9,068 nt of DNA. Source: Candidatus Aminicenantota bacterium (lineage in GTDB: Bacteria; Acidobacteriota; Aminicenantia; Aminicenantales; UBA8522). The translations under genes and the position numbers were made by a program. The stretch spans positions 11,209 through 20,276 of the forward strand of contig DQHV01000133.1 of the NCBI GenBank assembly GCA_003524335.1, in the 5' to 3' direction. The notes under the pieces were generated by a model. It worked only from the letters and a program-made list of their open reading frames with translations. It had not been told where the DNA came from and searched no databases. Below, in pieces: positions 1 to 6,591 of the stretch. How positions within the stretch are numbered: position 1 is the stretch's first letter; each line of letters starts with the position of its first letter.

Positions 1-522
1 CACGTCGACGAGGCCGTGGGGTATGGCTGGTTCATCGGCCGGCGGCTCAACCGCCGGTGCATCCGCATGAGCGGCCGCAGCCCTGGCTTCCAAGGGGAGA
101 TTCATCGTTATATCGATGACGACGTCTGCGTCATCGTCCTGGGGAACAACTACTCGGGCGCGGCCAGCTTCATGATCAACGACCTCGCCGCGATCGCCTT
201 CGGCGAGCCCTACGAAAGGTTCGCCGTAAACAAGGATCTCAAAATCGAACCCCCTGTCCTGGCCTCATACATGGGTTTTTATCAGGGCGGAGAAGATTTC
301 TTCGTACCGAATGCTTCTCTGACCGTAGAGGAACGCGAGGAACATCTGGCGATGCGTTGGAGCCTGGGCGGCCTTTCCTGGCTCGTGCCGATGACCGAAT
401 CACAGTTCTACGACCGGACATTCGGCGGCCGCGTGACATTCATCAAGAACGAGCGAGGCGAAATCTCACATTTAATTTACCGCTCCTCAGCCACAGATTA
501 CAAGGCGACCAAAACCAAATAA
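1..522 (+). CDS. Serine hydrolase, beta-lactamase/class C PBP family, 3' part only
   Basis: The reading frame is open from the first base, so the N-terminal part, including the expected S-x-x-K nucleophile motif and the Y-x-N motif, lies outside the window. The visible 173 codons begin with the end of the transpeptidase-like fold: a G-Y-G-W-F strand, an S-P-G-F turn and a strand ending V-I-V-L-G-N, which is the usual end of Pfam beta-lactamase (class C/esterase-like) domains. About 90 further residues (L-A-S-Y-M-G-F-Y onward) look like the small C-terminal beta-barrel domain found in Pab87-type peptidases and related serine hydrolases. In the third catalytic motif the usual K-T-G or H-x-G reads M-S-G (codons 67-75), so the basic residue is absent at that place. 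Such enzymes usually act in the periplasm on peptides, esters or amides; substrate cannot be told here. The family call is fairly secure, the activity is not. Confidence 0.75.
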   Translation, partial: HVDEAVGYGWFIGRRLNRRCIRMSGRSPGFQGEIHRYIDDDVCVIVLGNNYSGAASFMINDLAAIAFGEPYERFAVNKDLKIEPPVLASYMGFYQGGEDFFVPNASLTVEEREEHLAMRWSLGGLSWLVPMTESQFYDRTFGGRVTFIKNERGEISHLIYRSSATDYKATKTK

Positions 523-598
523 GCCGGCCGAGGGCACCCGACCACAAGAACACACCGTCGACCTCCCCTAAGGAACGGGCAGACGGCCGGGACCCGGG

Positions 599-628
599 TT
601 GACAGATATTCTTTCTTTTGGATATAGT
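599..628 (+). promoter_or_regulatory. Sigma70-type promoter for the rhaT-like gene
   Basis: A perfect TTGACA (-35) at 599-604 is followed after 18 bases by TATAGT (-10, 5 of 6 consensus) at 623-628. Transcription would start near 635, only about 4 to 7 bases before the paired ATG codons at 639 and 642, so the transcript would be nearly leaderless. No Shine-Dalgarno sequence is visible between the -10 and the ATG, which fits this reading. It also argues against the earlier in-frame TTG at 618, which would place the -10 inside the gene. The call rests on sequence match alone. Confidence 0.6.
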
Positions 629-638
629 CTTGCTCTCT

Positions 639-1820
639 ATGATGACGGTCAATCCTTTCCGCGGTGTCGTTTTCCATTGGCTGGGGGGCCTGGCTTCGGG
701 AAGCTTCTACGTGCCGTTCCGCGGAGTCAGGAAATGGGCCTGGGAAGTGTACTGGCTCGCCGGCGGCTTTTTCAGCTGGATCATAGCCCCTTGGATCCTG
801 GCCTCTATCAAAACCAATGACCTGCTGGGTGTCCTGCGCGCGGCGCCGCCGGGCGTCCTGCTCAAAGCCTATATCTTCGGCGCGATGTGGGGCCTAGGCG
901 GCTTGACCTTCGGCCTGACCATGCGCTACCTGGGCATGTCGCTCGGCATGGGCGTAGCGTTGGGATATTGCGCCGTCATCGGCACGCTCGTGCCGCCCAT
1001 CCTCCATCACGAGTTTGCCACAAAGGTACTCGGGACGACGTCGGGATTAGTGATCCTCCTCGGGATCGTCGTCTGCATCCTCGGGATCGTCGTCGCCGGC
1101 CTGGCGGGCATGTCCAAGGAGCGCGAGCTGACCGAGGAACAGAAACGGTCTTCCATCAAGGAGTTCAACTTCTTAAAGGGAATCCTCGTGGCCACCTTCT
1201 CCGGCGTTTTCAGCGCCTGCTTTGCTATGGGCCTCGACGCGGCGGCGCCCCTGGCCGAGCTCTCTGCTCGACGCGGAACGGCGCTCCTCTGGACCGGACT
1301 GCCAAAGTTGGTCATCGTTCTGCTGGGCGGGTTCACTTCGAATTTCATCTGGTGCCTTATCCTAAACTTGAAAAACCGGACGGGTTACCAGTATTTCAGC
1401 GGCCGGCTGCGCCAGTTCTCCCCGAACCAGGCGTCCGAGACAAACATGGGTACCGCTGCGGACAGTCCTGACAAGGACACCGGCAGACACCCGCAGAAGG
1501 CAAGGCGAGACGCGACTGAGCGGGTCCCCGTGTTGAGCAATTATTTCTTCAGCGCCCTGGCCGGTATCACCTGGTACATGCAATTTTTCTTTTACACGAT
1601 GGGCGAAACGCAGATGGGCCAGTACAAATTTTCCAGTTGGACGATCCATATGGCCAGCATCATCATTTTCAGCTCGCTGTGGGGCATCGCCCTCAAGGAA
1701 TGGAAAGGGAGCAGCGGGTTCACCAAAACGCTTCTCTTCATGGGGTTAGCGACACTTATCTTATCGACCATGATCGTGGGCTACGGCAATTACCTCTCCA
1801 CGCTTCCGGCGGGCCTGTAG
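639..1820 (+). CDS. rhaT: RhaT-like L-rhamnose/proton symporter
   Basis: This is an inner-membrane transporter of the RhaT family (drug/metabolite transporter superfamily), which in enterobacteria imports L-rhamnose with a proton. The N-terminus lines up with the E. coli protein from memory without gaps: start, then G-x-x-x-H/W-x-x-G, F-Y-x-P-F, K-W-x-W-E, F-G-A-M-W-G and G-L-T-M-R-Y-L-G-M-S. About ten hydrophobic segments are evident. I chose ATG 639 (or its neighbour 642, which matches the E. coli start best) over TTG 618 because of the promoter position. At 393 residues it is about 50 longer than E. coli RhaT; the extra length is mostly a charged loop (codons 1398-1532) between hydrophobic segments. 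A URO-D-like gene follows after 42 bases. No rhamnose isomerase, kinase or aldolase is in the window, so the substrate could be rhamnose or a related sugar. The family is secure, the exact substrate inferred. Confidence 0.85.
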   Translation: MMTVNPFRGVVFHWLGGLASGSFYVPFRGVRKWAWEVYWLAGGFFSWIIAPWILASIKTNDLLGVLRAAPPGVLLKAYIFGAMWGLGGLTFGLTMRYLGMSLGMGVALGYCAVIGTLVPPILHHEFATKVLGTTSGLVILLGIVVCILGIVVAGLAGMSKERELTEEQKRSSIKEFNFLKGILVATFSGVFSACFAMGLDAAAPLAELSARRGTALLWTGLPKLVIVLLGGFTSNFIWCLILNLKNRTGYQYFSGRLRQFSPNQASETNMGTAADSPDKDTGRHPQKARRDATERVPVLSNYFFSALAGITWYMQFFFYTMGETQMGQYKFSSWTIHMASIIIFSSLWGIALKEWKGSSGFTKTLLFMGLATLILSTMIVGYGNYLSTLPAGL

Positions 1821-1862
1821 CCGGGCCGAGAGCAGGGGAGGGCAGGCGGTCCCAAAGGGGCG

Positions 1863-3050
1863 ATGATAATGGCCTCAGGCGAGAGAAAAAAAGAGACCAT
1901 GACCCCGCGCCAGCGGGTCTTGAGAGCGCTTAATCACGAAGTCCCGGACCGCGTTCCGATCGACCTGGGCGGCAACCAGACCGGCATCCACAAGAACGCT
2001 TACCGGAGGCTCGCCCTCTACCTGGGACTTCCGGACGAGGTTGAAATCATGGACGCGGTCCAGCAGCTCGCCCGGCCGAGCGAGCGGGTGCTGGAGCGAT
2101 TTCACGTGGATACGCGCTACGTCGCGGCGGGGCCGGCCTCCACTTGGAAGGGCGGAATCGTGAAGGCGGAGCGCGGCGGCCGGCTGTGGCATGACCTCAC
2201 CGACGAGTTCGGCATACGCTGGTCGATGCCCGACGATCAACAGCTCTATATGGACATCACCCTCCATCCGCTGGCCAGGGCCACCGTCAAGGATGTCTGT
2301 GATTACGCCTGGCCGAAGGGCGACGATCCCAGCCGTTTCGCCGGCCTGCGCGAGCGGGCCCTCCGCCTGCGGAAAGAGACACCCTACGCCGTGGTGAGCG
2401 GAATTTCCGGAGTCGTCTATGAAACTTGCTGGTACCTCCGTGGACTCGAACAGTGGTTCTGCGACCTGGTGACAGATCCGGGATTCTGCGAGGCGATGTT
2501 GGACCAAACGCTGAAGTACTGGCTGGGCTGGTTCCGCTTGTTCCTCGACGAAGCGGGTGATGTCGTAGACGTGATCATGATCGGCGACGACCTTGCCGGC
2601 CAGGACGGGCCGCTCTTTAACCCCGCGATCTACCGCCGCCTGGTCAAGCCCCGCCACAAGCGCCTCGTCGAATACATCCGCTCGCGTACAAAGGCCAAGG
2701 TCTGGTATCACACCTGCGGTTCCTGCGCCGCCTATATTCCGGACCTGCTCGACAACGGAATCCACATCCTCAACCCCGTCCAGATCAGCGCGCGCCATAT
2801 GGATCCGTTCGAGTTGAAGCGTCGATTCGGCCGCGACCTGGTGTTCTGGGGCGGCGGCTGCGACTCCCAGAGCGTCCTGCCGCGCGGCACCCCTTCCGAG
2901 GTCGCGGAAAATGTGCGCCTCAACCTGGAAGCGTTCCTGACGGACGGCGGGTACGTGTTCAACAGCGTCCACAACATTCAAGGAGAAGTGCCGCCGGAAA
3001 ACATCGTCGCCATGTTTGACACGGCCTATGAATACGGGTTCTATTCTTGA
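1863..3050 (+). CDS. URO-D superfamily protein, MtaA/CmuA methyltransferase-like
   Basis: The protein (395 residues from ATG 1863) has the URO-D TIM-barrel fold. It opens with the T-P-R-Q-R-V-L-x-A-L-N-H-x-x-P-D-R-V-P segment typical of the MtaA/CmuA-type branch. It lacks the R-x-x-G-R-Y-L motif that true uroporphyrinogen decarboxylase uses to bind porphyrin, so it is unlikely to make heme. It carries H283-T-C285-G and a later C333 in G-G-G-C-D, matching the H-x-C...C zinc site of cobamide-dependent methyltransferases that move methyl groups between a corrinoid and a thiol. A G-D-D-L motif at 241-244 is also typical. No corrinoid protein or partner methyltransferase is visible nearby, so the methyl donor is unknown. 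The AGGGG at 1856-1860 is too close to ATG 1863 but sits 8 bases before in-frame ATG 1869, which is probably the true start; M13 (1899) is a third option. It probably shares a transcript with the rhaT-like gene. Confidence 0.85.
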   Translation: MIMASGERKKETMTPRQRVLRALNHEVPDRVPIDLGGNQTGIHKNAYRRLALYLGLPDEVEIMDAVQQLARPSERVLERFHVDTRYVAAGPASTWKGGIVKAERGGRLWHDLTDEFGIRWSMPDDQQLYMDITLHPLARATVKDVCDYAWPKGDDPSRFAGLRERALRLRKETPYAVVSGISGVVYETCWYLRGLEQWFCDLVTDPGFCEAMLDQTLKYWLGWFRLFLDEAGDVVDVIMIGDDLAGQDGPLFNPAIYRRLVKPRHKRLVEYIRSRTKAKVWYHTCGSCAAYIPDLLDNGIHILNPVQISARHMDPFELKRRFGRDLVFWGGGCDSQSVLPRGTPSEVAENVRLNLEAFLTDGGYVFNSVHNIQGEVPPENIVAMFDTAYEYGFYS

Positions 3051-3080
3051 TGACCTGAAACGCCGCAGCCAGGATATCGG

Positions 3081-3105
3081 CCCTCCCGTCCGGCGGGCGG
3101 GAGGG
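3081..3105 (+). terminator. GC-rich hairpin, possible terminator of the rhaT/URO-D unit
   Basis: The arms at 3081-3091 and 3095-3105 form an 11-pair stem (one G-T wobble at 3089/3097) around a GGC loop, starting 30 bases after the URO-D stop codon. Only TTT then CAT follows, so the T-tract is poor. It could be a weak intrinsic terminator, an mRNA 3'-end stabiliser, or a dispersed intergenic palindrome. The stem is seen directly; its role is inferred. Confidence 0.45.
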
Positions 3106-3226
3106 TTTCATGGCCTCGAGGAGATGGCCGGGATGAAGCGGTCCTTGAAAATTTCGCTTTGCAAATGAGACTTTGACAGGGATCAGGTCAATCGGCTGCT
3201 GCGGGTTGGCAGGAAAAGACCGAAAG

Positions 3227-3232
3227 AAGGAG
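3227..3232 (+). promoter_or_regulatory. Ribosome binding site deciding the cyclophilin-VOC start
   Basis: AAGGAG lies 6 bases before ATG 3239. This good match decides for ATG 3239 over the in-frame TTG at 3173, and the chosen start places a signal peptide directly at the N-terminus. Confidence 0.75.
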
Positions 3233-3238
3233 CGCGCC

Positions 3239-4624
3239 ATGCGGAGAGTCCTTGGTTCCGGAGGGATCCTTCTTGTCGGCTTGACCGTCGTCCTGGCCGC
3301 CTTTCCCGGGGCGCCCGAAGTCTGCGTCATGAAGACCGACCTGGGGGCGATGGTGTTCGAGTTTTTTGAAACCGATGCGCCCAAGACCGTTGCCCAGTTC
3401 AAAGCCCTCGTCCGGAAAGGTTTTTATGACGGCAAGGATTTCTACCGGATCGTGCGCGGCCACGTCATCCAGGCGGGCGGCGGCGACGCGCCCAAACTGC
3501 CGCCCGAATTCAACGCCCGACCCCATGTCTTCGGCGCCCTCGGCCTGGGCCGGACGGGCGATGAATGGAGCGGGGACTCCGAGATCTATGTCTGCGTCGC
3601 GGCGCGGCCCTACCTCGACGGGAAGTACACAGTGTTCGGCCGGCTGGTCGAGGGATTCGAGGTCCTCGAACGGATTGCCGAGGTCCCGGTCAGGGAACAG
3701 TGGGAGGGTCCCGACAGCAGGATGGCCATGCACAAGCCGATCGAGCCCGTCGTCATTCGGAGCGCCCGGATCGAAACGCGTGAACGCGGGGCCCGAGTCG
3801 CGGCCGGTTTTCCGCTTATCCGCGGGCTCGTCATCCGCTTCTTCTTTCGTGACCCGGCCGCAGCCGAGCGTTTCTACGGCCAGGTGCTGGGCCTGCCTTC
3901 GGCCGGCCCGGGATTGTTCCGGGTTTCCGAAACTACCTTTCTTCGGGTATTGCCTTTGTCCGAAGCGGGGGCCGACGCGGACGCCCCGAAGACGGCGACG
4001 CTTTTATTCGTCACCGACGAGGTCGATGCCTGGTACGCTTACCTTATAGCCAAGGGCTTAACAATGCGGTCGGAGATCAAGGACGCCTCCCAACATCCGA
4101 CCCGCGGTTTCGTGGCCGTCGATCCCGAGGGCCACCTCCTCGAGTTCGGGCGGTTTCTCGACCATCCCCAGAACTCCCGCCTCCATGACGTCCTGTCCAA
4201 AATCAAGCCTCTTCATCCCGATCCGGAAGCGAAGACGGCCCGCCCCGGCGGGCTGGGGATCAGGGCCAATATTCTGTGGCTGTACTATCGGGATATCCCA
4301 TCCGCCTTGCGCTTTGCGGAGGACAAGTTGAGCGCCGGCCTTCTCGTCGACCGGGGATTCGCCAAGGTCATGACGGCCTCTCCGTCCGGGTTCATCGGTC
4401 TTGTCGACGGGGCCCAGGGGCTCCGTTCCTTCAGCGCGCGTAAGGCCGTCCGCATCGACCTGGCCGTCGACGATCCGCGAGCCTGGGCTGCCCTCCTTAT
4501 CCGTCGGGGCGTTCCCGTGGCGCCTGGCGCAGACGAGAACAGCGTCCCGGCCTTCGCCGATGCCGGCGGGTACATCTTCCGGTTCATCCCCACCCGGGAT
4601 GTCTTCGCCGCCGCCGGAAAATGA
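3239..4624 (+). CDS. Exported cyclophilin-type PPIase fused to two VOC domains
   Basis: The 461-residue protein has three parts. Residues 1-25 look like a Sec signal peptide: two arginines, a hydrophobic run and a small-residue end (A-A-F-P-G-A). Residues about 28-180 are a cyclophilin domain, a peptidyl-prolyl cis-trans isomerase: A-P-K-T-V-A-Q-F, G-F-Y-D-G-K-D-F-Y-R-I-V, V-I-Q-A-G-G and Y-L-D-G-K-Y-T-V-F-G-R are clear, and R70 and Q78 match the catalytic Arg and Gln of cyclophilin A. Residues about 194-309 and 338-455 are two VOC (glyoxalase/bleomycin-resistance-like) modules; the first ends D-P-E-G-H-L-L-E-F, keeping the usual metal-ligand Glu, while the second ends G-G-Y-I-F-R-F and has lost it. 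It probably works outside the cytoplasm. Cyclophilins and VOC proteins are each common, but I do not know this three-domain order as a named family. The gene stands alone between a hairpin and a separate promoter, and its substrate is unknown. Confidence 0.8.
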   Translation: MRRVLGSGGILLVGLTVVLAAFPGAPEVCVMKTDLGAMVFEFFETDAPKTVAQFKALVRKGFYDGKDFYRIVRGHVIQAGGGDAPKLPPEFNARPHVFGALGLGRTGDEWSGDSEIYVCVAARPYLDGKYTVFGRLVEGFEVLERIAEVPVREQWEGPDSRMAMHKPIEPVVIRSARIETRERGARVAAGFPLIRGLVIRFFFRDPAAAERFYGQVLGLPSAGPGLFRVSETTFLRVLPLSEAGADADAPKTATLLFVTDEVDAWYAYLIAKGLTMRSEIKDASQHPTRGFVAVDPEGHLLEFGRFLDHPQNSRLHDVLSKIKPLHPDPEAKTARPGGLGIRANILWLYYRDIPSALRFAEDKLSAGLLVDRGFAKVMTASPSGFIGLVDGAQGLRSFSARKAVRIDLAVDDPRAWAALLIRRGVPVAPGADENSVPAFADAGGYIFRFIPTRDVFAAAGK

Positions 4625-4644
4625 TCAAAGGGGCAAATTCTCTA

Positions 4645-4673
4645 TTTACTTTTTCGCGCTTGTTATTTATATT
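4645..4673 (+). promoter_or_regulatory. Promoter candidate for the SGLT-like symporter gene
   Basis: TTTACT at 4645-4650 (4 of 6 against TTGACA) and TATATT at 4668-4673 (5 of 6 against TATAAT) are separated by 17 bases in an AT-rich gap between two GC-rich genes. Transcription would begin near 4680 and give a leader of about 58 bases. A TTGACG at 4677-4682 was also seen, but it has no good -10 at the right distance. Confidence 0.4.
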
Positions 4674-4726
4674 TCCTTGACGAGCCATATCCCATGTTCA
4701 ACCAGAATTAGCATAGAGCCGCAGAG

Positions 4727-4732
4727 AGAGGA
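4727..4732 (+). promoter_or_regulatory. Ribosome binding site of the symporter gene
   Basis: AGAGGA ends 5 bases before ATG 4738, within a purine-rich run beginning at 4723. It supports this ATG as the start. Confidence 0.6.
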
Positions 4733-4737
4733 ATCGC

Positions 4738-6546
4738 ATGGGCTTACAAACCTTAGATTGGGTTACGCTGAGCTTGTATTTTGCCCTTATCATGGGCGTC
4801 GCCTGGTGGGTTATTCGCAAGAGAAAGGACACGGCCGCCGACTATTTCCTGGCCGGCCGGAATCTCGGCTGGTGGCTCGTCGGCGCCTCGATCTTCGCCT
4901 CGAACATCGGCTCGGAACACCTCGTGGGCCTGGCCGGAACAGGCGCGACCGACGGAGTCGCGATGGCTCATTATGAACTCCACGCCTGGTGTCTGCTGGT
5001 CCTGGCTTGGGTTTTTGTGCCCTTTTACGCCCGATCGCTGGTCTTCACCATGCCCGAGTTCCTGGAGCGACGTTTCTCCAGCCACTCCCGCTACGTCTTG
5101 TCCATCGTCTCGCTGATCACGTTCGTCGTCTCCAAGATGGCCGTCGGGATATTCGCCGGCGGCGTCGTGTTCGCGACGCTTCTGCCGGAAGTCCATCTGC
5201 ATCTGGCGGGCCTTGAGGTGAACAGCTTCTGGATCGGGTCGGTGCTGGTCATCGTGCTGACGGGTCTTTACACCATGCTGGGCGGCTTGCGGGCCGTGGC
5301 CTATAACGATGCCATCCAGGTCGTCATCCTAGTCTTGGGATCAGCCGTGTTGACGATCTACGGGCTCGTGAAGCTGGGCGGCTGGGACCAGCTTCGGGCG
5401 CTCTGCGGATCGGACATGTTCAACCTCTGGAAGCCGCTGATCCCGCCCGGAGTCGAGGGGACCTGGGCGCCGGTCATGATCAAGGATGTCGCCGGCCAGG
5501 TGGTGAAACAGGCCTGGTATTTCAACGGCTATTATCCCTGGCTGGGCATGCTCTTTTGCGCGCCCATCATCGGTCTATGGTATTGGTGCACCGACCAGTA
5601 CATCGTGCAGCGGGCGCTGGCCGCTCCCGACGAGCGGACGGCTCGCCGCGGCAGCATCTTCGCCGGGATTCTAAAGCTCCTGCCTGTGTACCTGTTCATC
5701 ATTCCGGGCATGATCGCCTACGCGCTCGCCAAGAGCGGCAAGGTCCCGGGACTGGAGGTCATGGTGTCTCCGGACGGCAGTCCTATCCCGCATCAAGCCC
5801 AGGCCGCCTTTCCCTTGATGGTCAAGCACATGCTGCCGGCCGGGTTGCGGGGCCTCGTGGTGGCCGGGCTCCTTTCCGCACTGATGAGCTCGCTGGCCGG
5901 AGTCTTCAATGCCGCCTCGACCCTGATCACCGTGGATCTCTACTCCAAGTGGAAATCACGGGCTTCGCAGCATCAGATCGTGCGGGCCGGACGGATCGCC
6001 ACCGCCGTCATGGTGTTCATCGCCTTGATGTGGATTCCGGTTATCCAGGGAGGGCGCGGGTTATACAACTACCTCCAGGCGGTGCAGGGCTACCTGGCGC
6101 CGCCCATATTCGTCGTGTTTTTCTTCGGCGTATTCTGGAAGCGTCTCAACGCCAAGGGCTGCCTCTGGGCCCTGATTGTAGGCTTCACCCTCGGCCTGTC
6201 CAGGATGCTGGTGGACACCCCTGTGTCGCTGGGCCTGTTCGGGTACGCCGATGCGGCCAGGACGATCGCCAACGGATATCCCGAAGGGTCTTTCCTTTGG
6301 ATCGTCAACAACATTTACTTTCAGTATTTCAGCGTGCTCATCACGATTGTTTCGATTGTGGTGATGGTCGCGGTCAGCTACCTGACCCGAGAGCCGGATT
6401 ATGAAAAAATCAAGAGTTTGGCTTACGGCACGTCGACCGATGACGATCGGAGGCGCACCAGGGCCAGCTGGGATTGGCGTGACCTGCTGGGCTCAGCTAT
6501 CGTCCTGGCGTTTATCCTCGCGGCTTACCTATACTTCAGAGGATAA
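4738..6546 (+). CDS. Sodium:solute symporter, SGLT-like (SSS family)
   Basis: This 602-residue inner-membrane protein belongs to the sodium/solute symporter family and resembles the SGLT sugar branch. Near the N-terminus it has D-Y-F-L-A-G-R-x-x-G-W-W and then the SGLT signature S-I-F-A-S-N-I-G-S-E-H-L-V-G-L-A-G-T-G (51-69). Further on are G-G-L-R-A-V-A-Y-N-D (182-191), W-Y-W-C-T-D-Q-Y-I-V-Q-R (281-292) and A-L-M-S-S-L-A-G (381-388). By my alignment to the Vibrio galactose transporter vSGLT, S384/S385 fall on the sodium-site serines and Q447 on a sugar-contacting glutamine. The number of hydrophobic segments fits the 14 expected for SGLTs, and the length is normal or slightly long. The family couples sodium entry to uptake of a sugar or polyol; which one cannot be read here. 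It has its own promoter candidate and ribosome site, so it is probably a separate unit from the cyclophilin-VOC gene. Confidence 0.9.
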   Translation: MGLQTLDWVTLSLYFALIMGVAWWVIRKRKDTAADYFLAGRNLGWWLVGASIFASNIGSEHLVGLAGTGATDGVAMAHYELHAWCLLVLAWVFVPFYARSLVFTMPEFLERRFSSHSRYVLSIVSLITFVVSKMAVGIFAGGVVFATLLPEVHLHLAGLEVNSFWIGSVLVIVLTGLYTMLGGLRAVAYNDAIQVVILVLGSAVLTIYGLVKLGGWDQLRALCGSDMFNLWKPLIPPGVEGTWAPVMIKDVAGQVVKQAWYFNGYYPWLGMLFCAPIIGLWYWCTDQYIVQRALAAPDERTARRGSIFAGILKLLPVYLFIIPGMIAYALAKSGKVPGLEVMVSPDGSPIPHQAQAAFPLMVKHMLPAGLRGLVVAGLLSALMSSLAGVFNAASTLITVDLYSKWKSRASQHQIVRAGRIATAVMVFIALMWIPVIQGGRGLYNYLQAVQGYLAPPIFVVFFFGVFWKRLNAKGCLWALIVGFTLGLSRMLVDTPVSLGLFGYADAARTIANGYPEGSFLWIVNNIYFQYFSVLITIVSIVVMVAVSYLTREPDYEKIKSLAYGTSTDDDRRRTRASWDWRDLLGSAIVLAFILAAYLYFRG

Positions 6547-6558
6547 GGCTTATATAAT
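6530..6558 (+). promoter_or_regulatory. Promoter candidate for the radical SAM/UbiA cassette
   Basis: A perfect TATAAT (6553-6558) lies just after the symporter stop codon, preceded at 17 bases by TATACT (6530-6535), which matches TTGACA at only 3 of 6 positions. Transcription would begin near 6565, inside the inverted repeat listed next. The -10 is convincing, while the -35 is weak and could need an activator. Confidence 0.4.
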
Positions 6559-6564
6559 GCTAAC

Positions 6565-6578
6565 GGAAATAAATTTCC
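6565..6578. repeat. Short inverted repeat at the predicted start site, possible operator
   Basis: GGAAAT and ATTTCC are perfect inverted 6-base arms separated by AA. The element sits directly after the TATAAT box, where a repressor dimer would block transcription initiation. As RNA it would form only a weak AT-rich hairpin with a 2-base loop, so a DNA-level role is more likely. It is short enough to be chance. Confidence 0.3.
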
Positions 6579-6591
6579 CTTAGTTAAAACC

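Noticed and set aside
618..638. TTG start for the RhaT-like gene, adding seven residues
   Set aside because: The -10 box of the promoter would lie inside the gene, and the E. coli RhaT N-terminus aligns without gaps from ATG 642.
1875..2981. Long 368-codon open frame on the - strand opposite the URO-D gene
   Set aside because: It has no recognisable domain and mirrors the GC-rich third-position bias of the + strand gene, which has clear family motifs over the same span. Other long antisense frames (for example 3188-3733 and 6916-7374) were rejected for the same reason.
3173..3238. TTG start for the cyclophilin-VOC gene, and TTGACA at 3173-3178 as a -35 box
   Set aside because: ATG 3239 has AAGGAG at 6 bases and places the signal peptide at the N-terminus. 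No acceptable -10 lies 16 to 19 bases after TTGACA 3173-3178.
5556..6404. 282-codon open frame on the + strand inside the symporter gene
   Set aside because: It is a shifted-frame shadow with Arg- and Pro-rich low-complexity translation, while the overlapping frame carries the SGLT motifs throughout.
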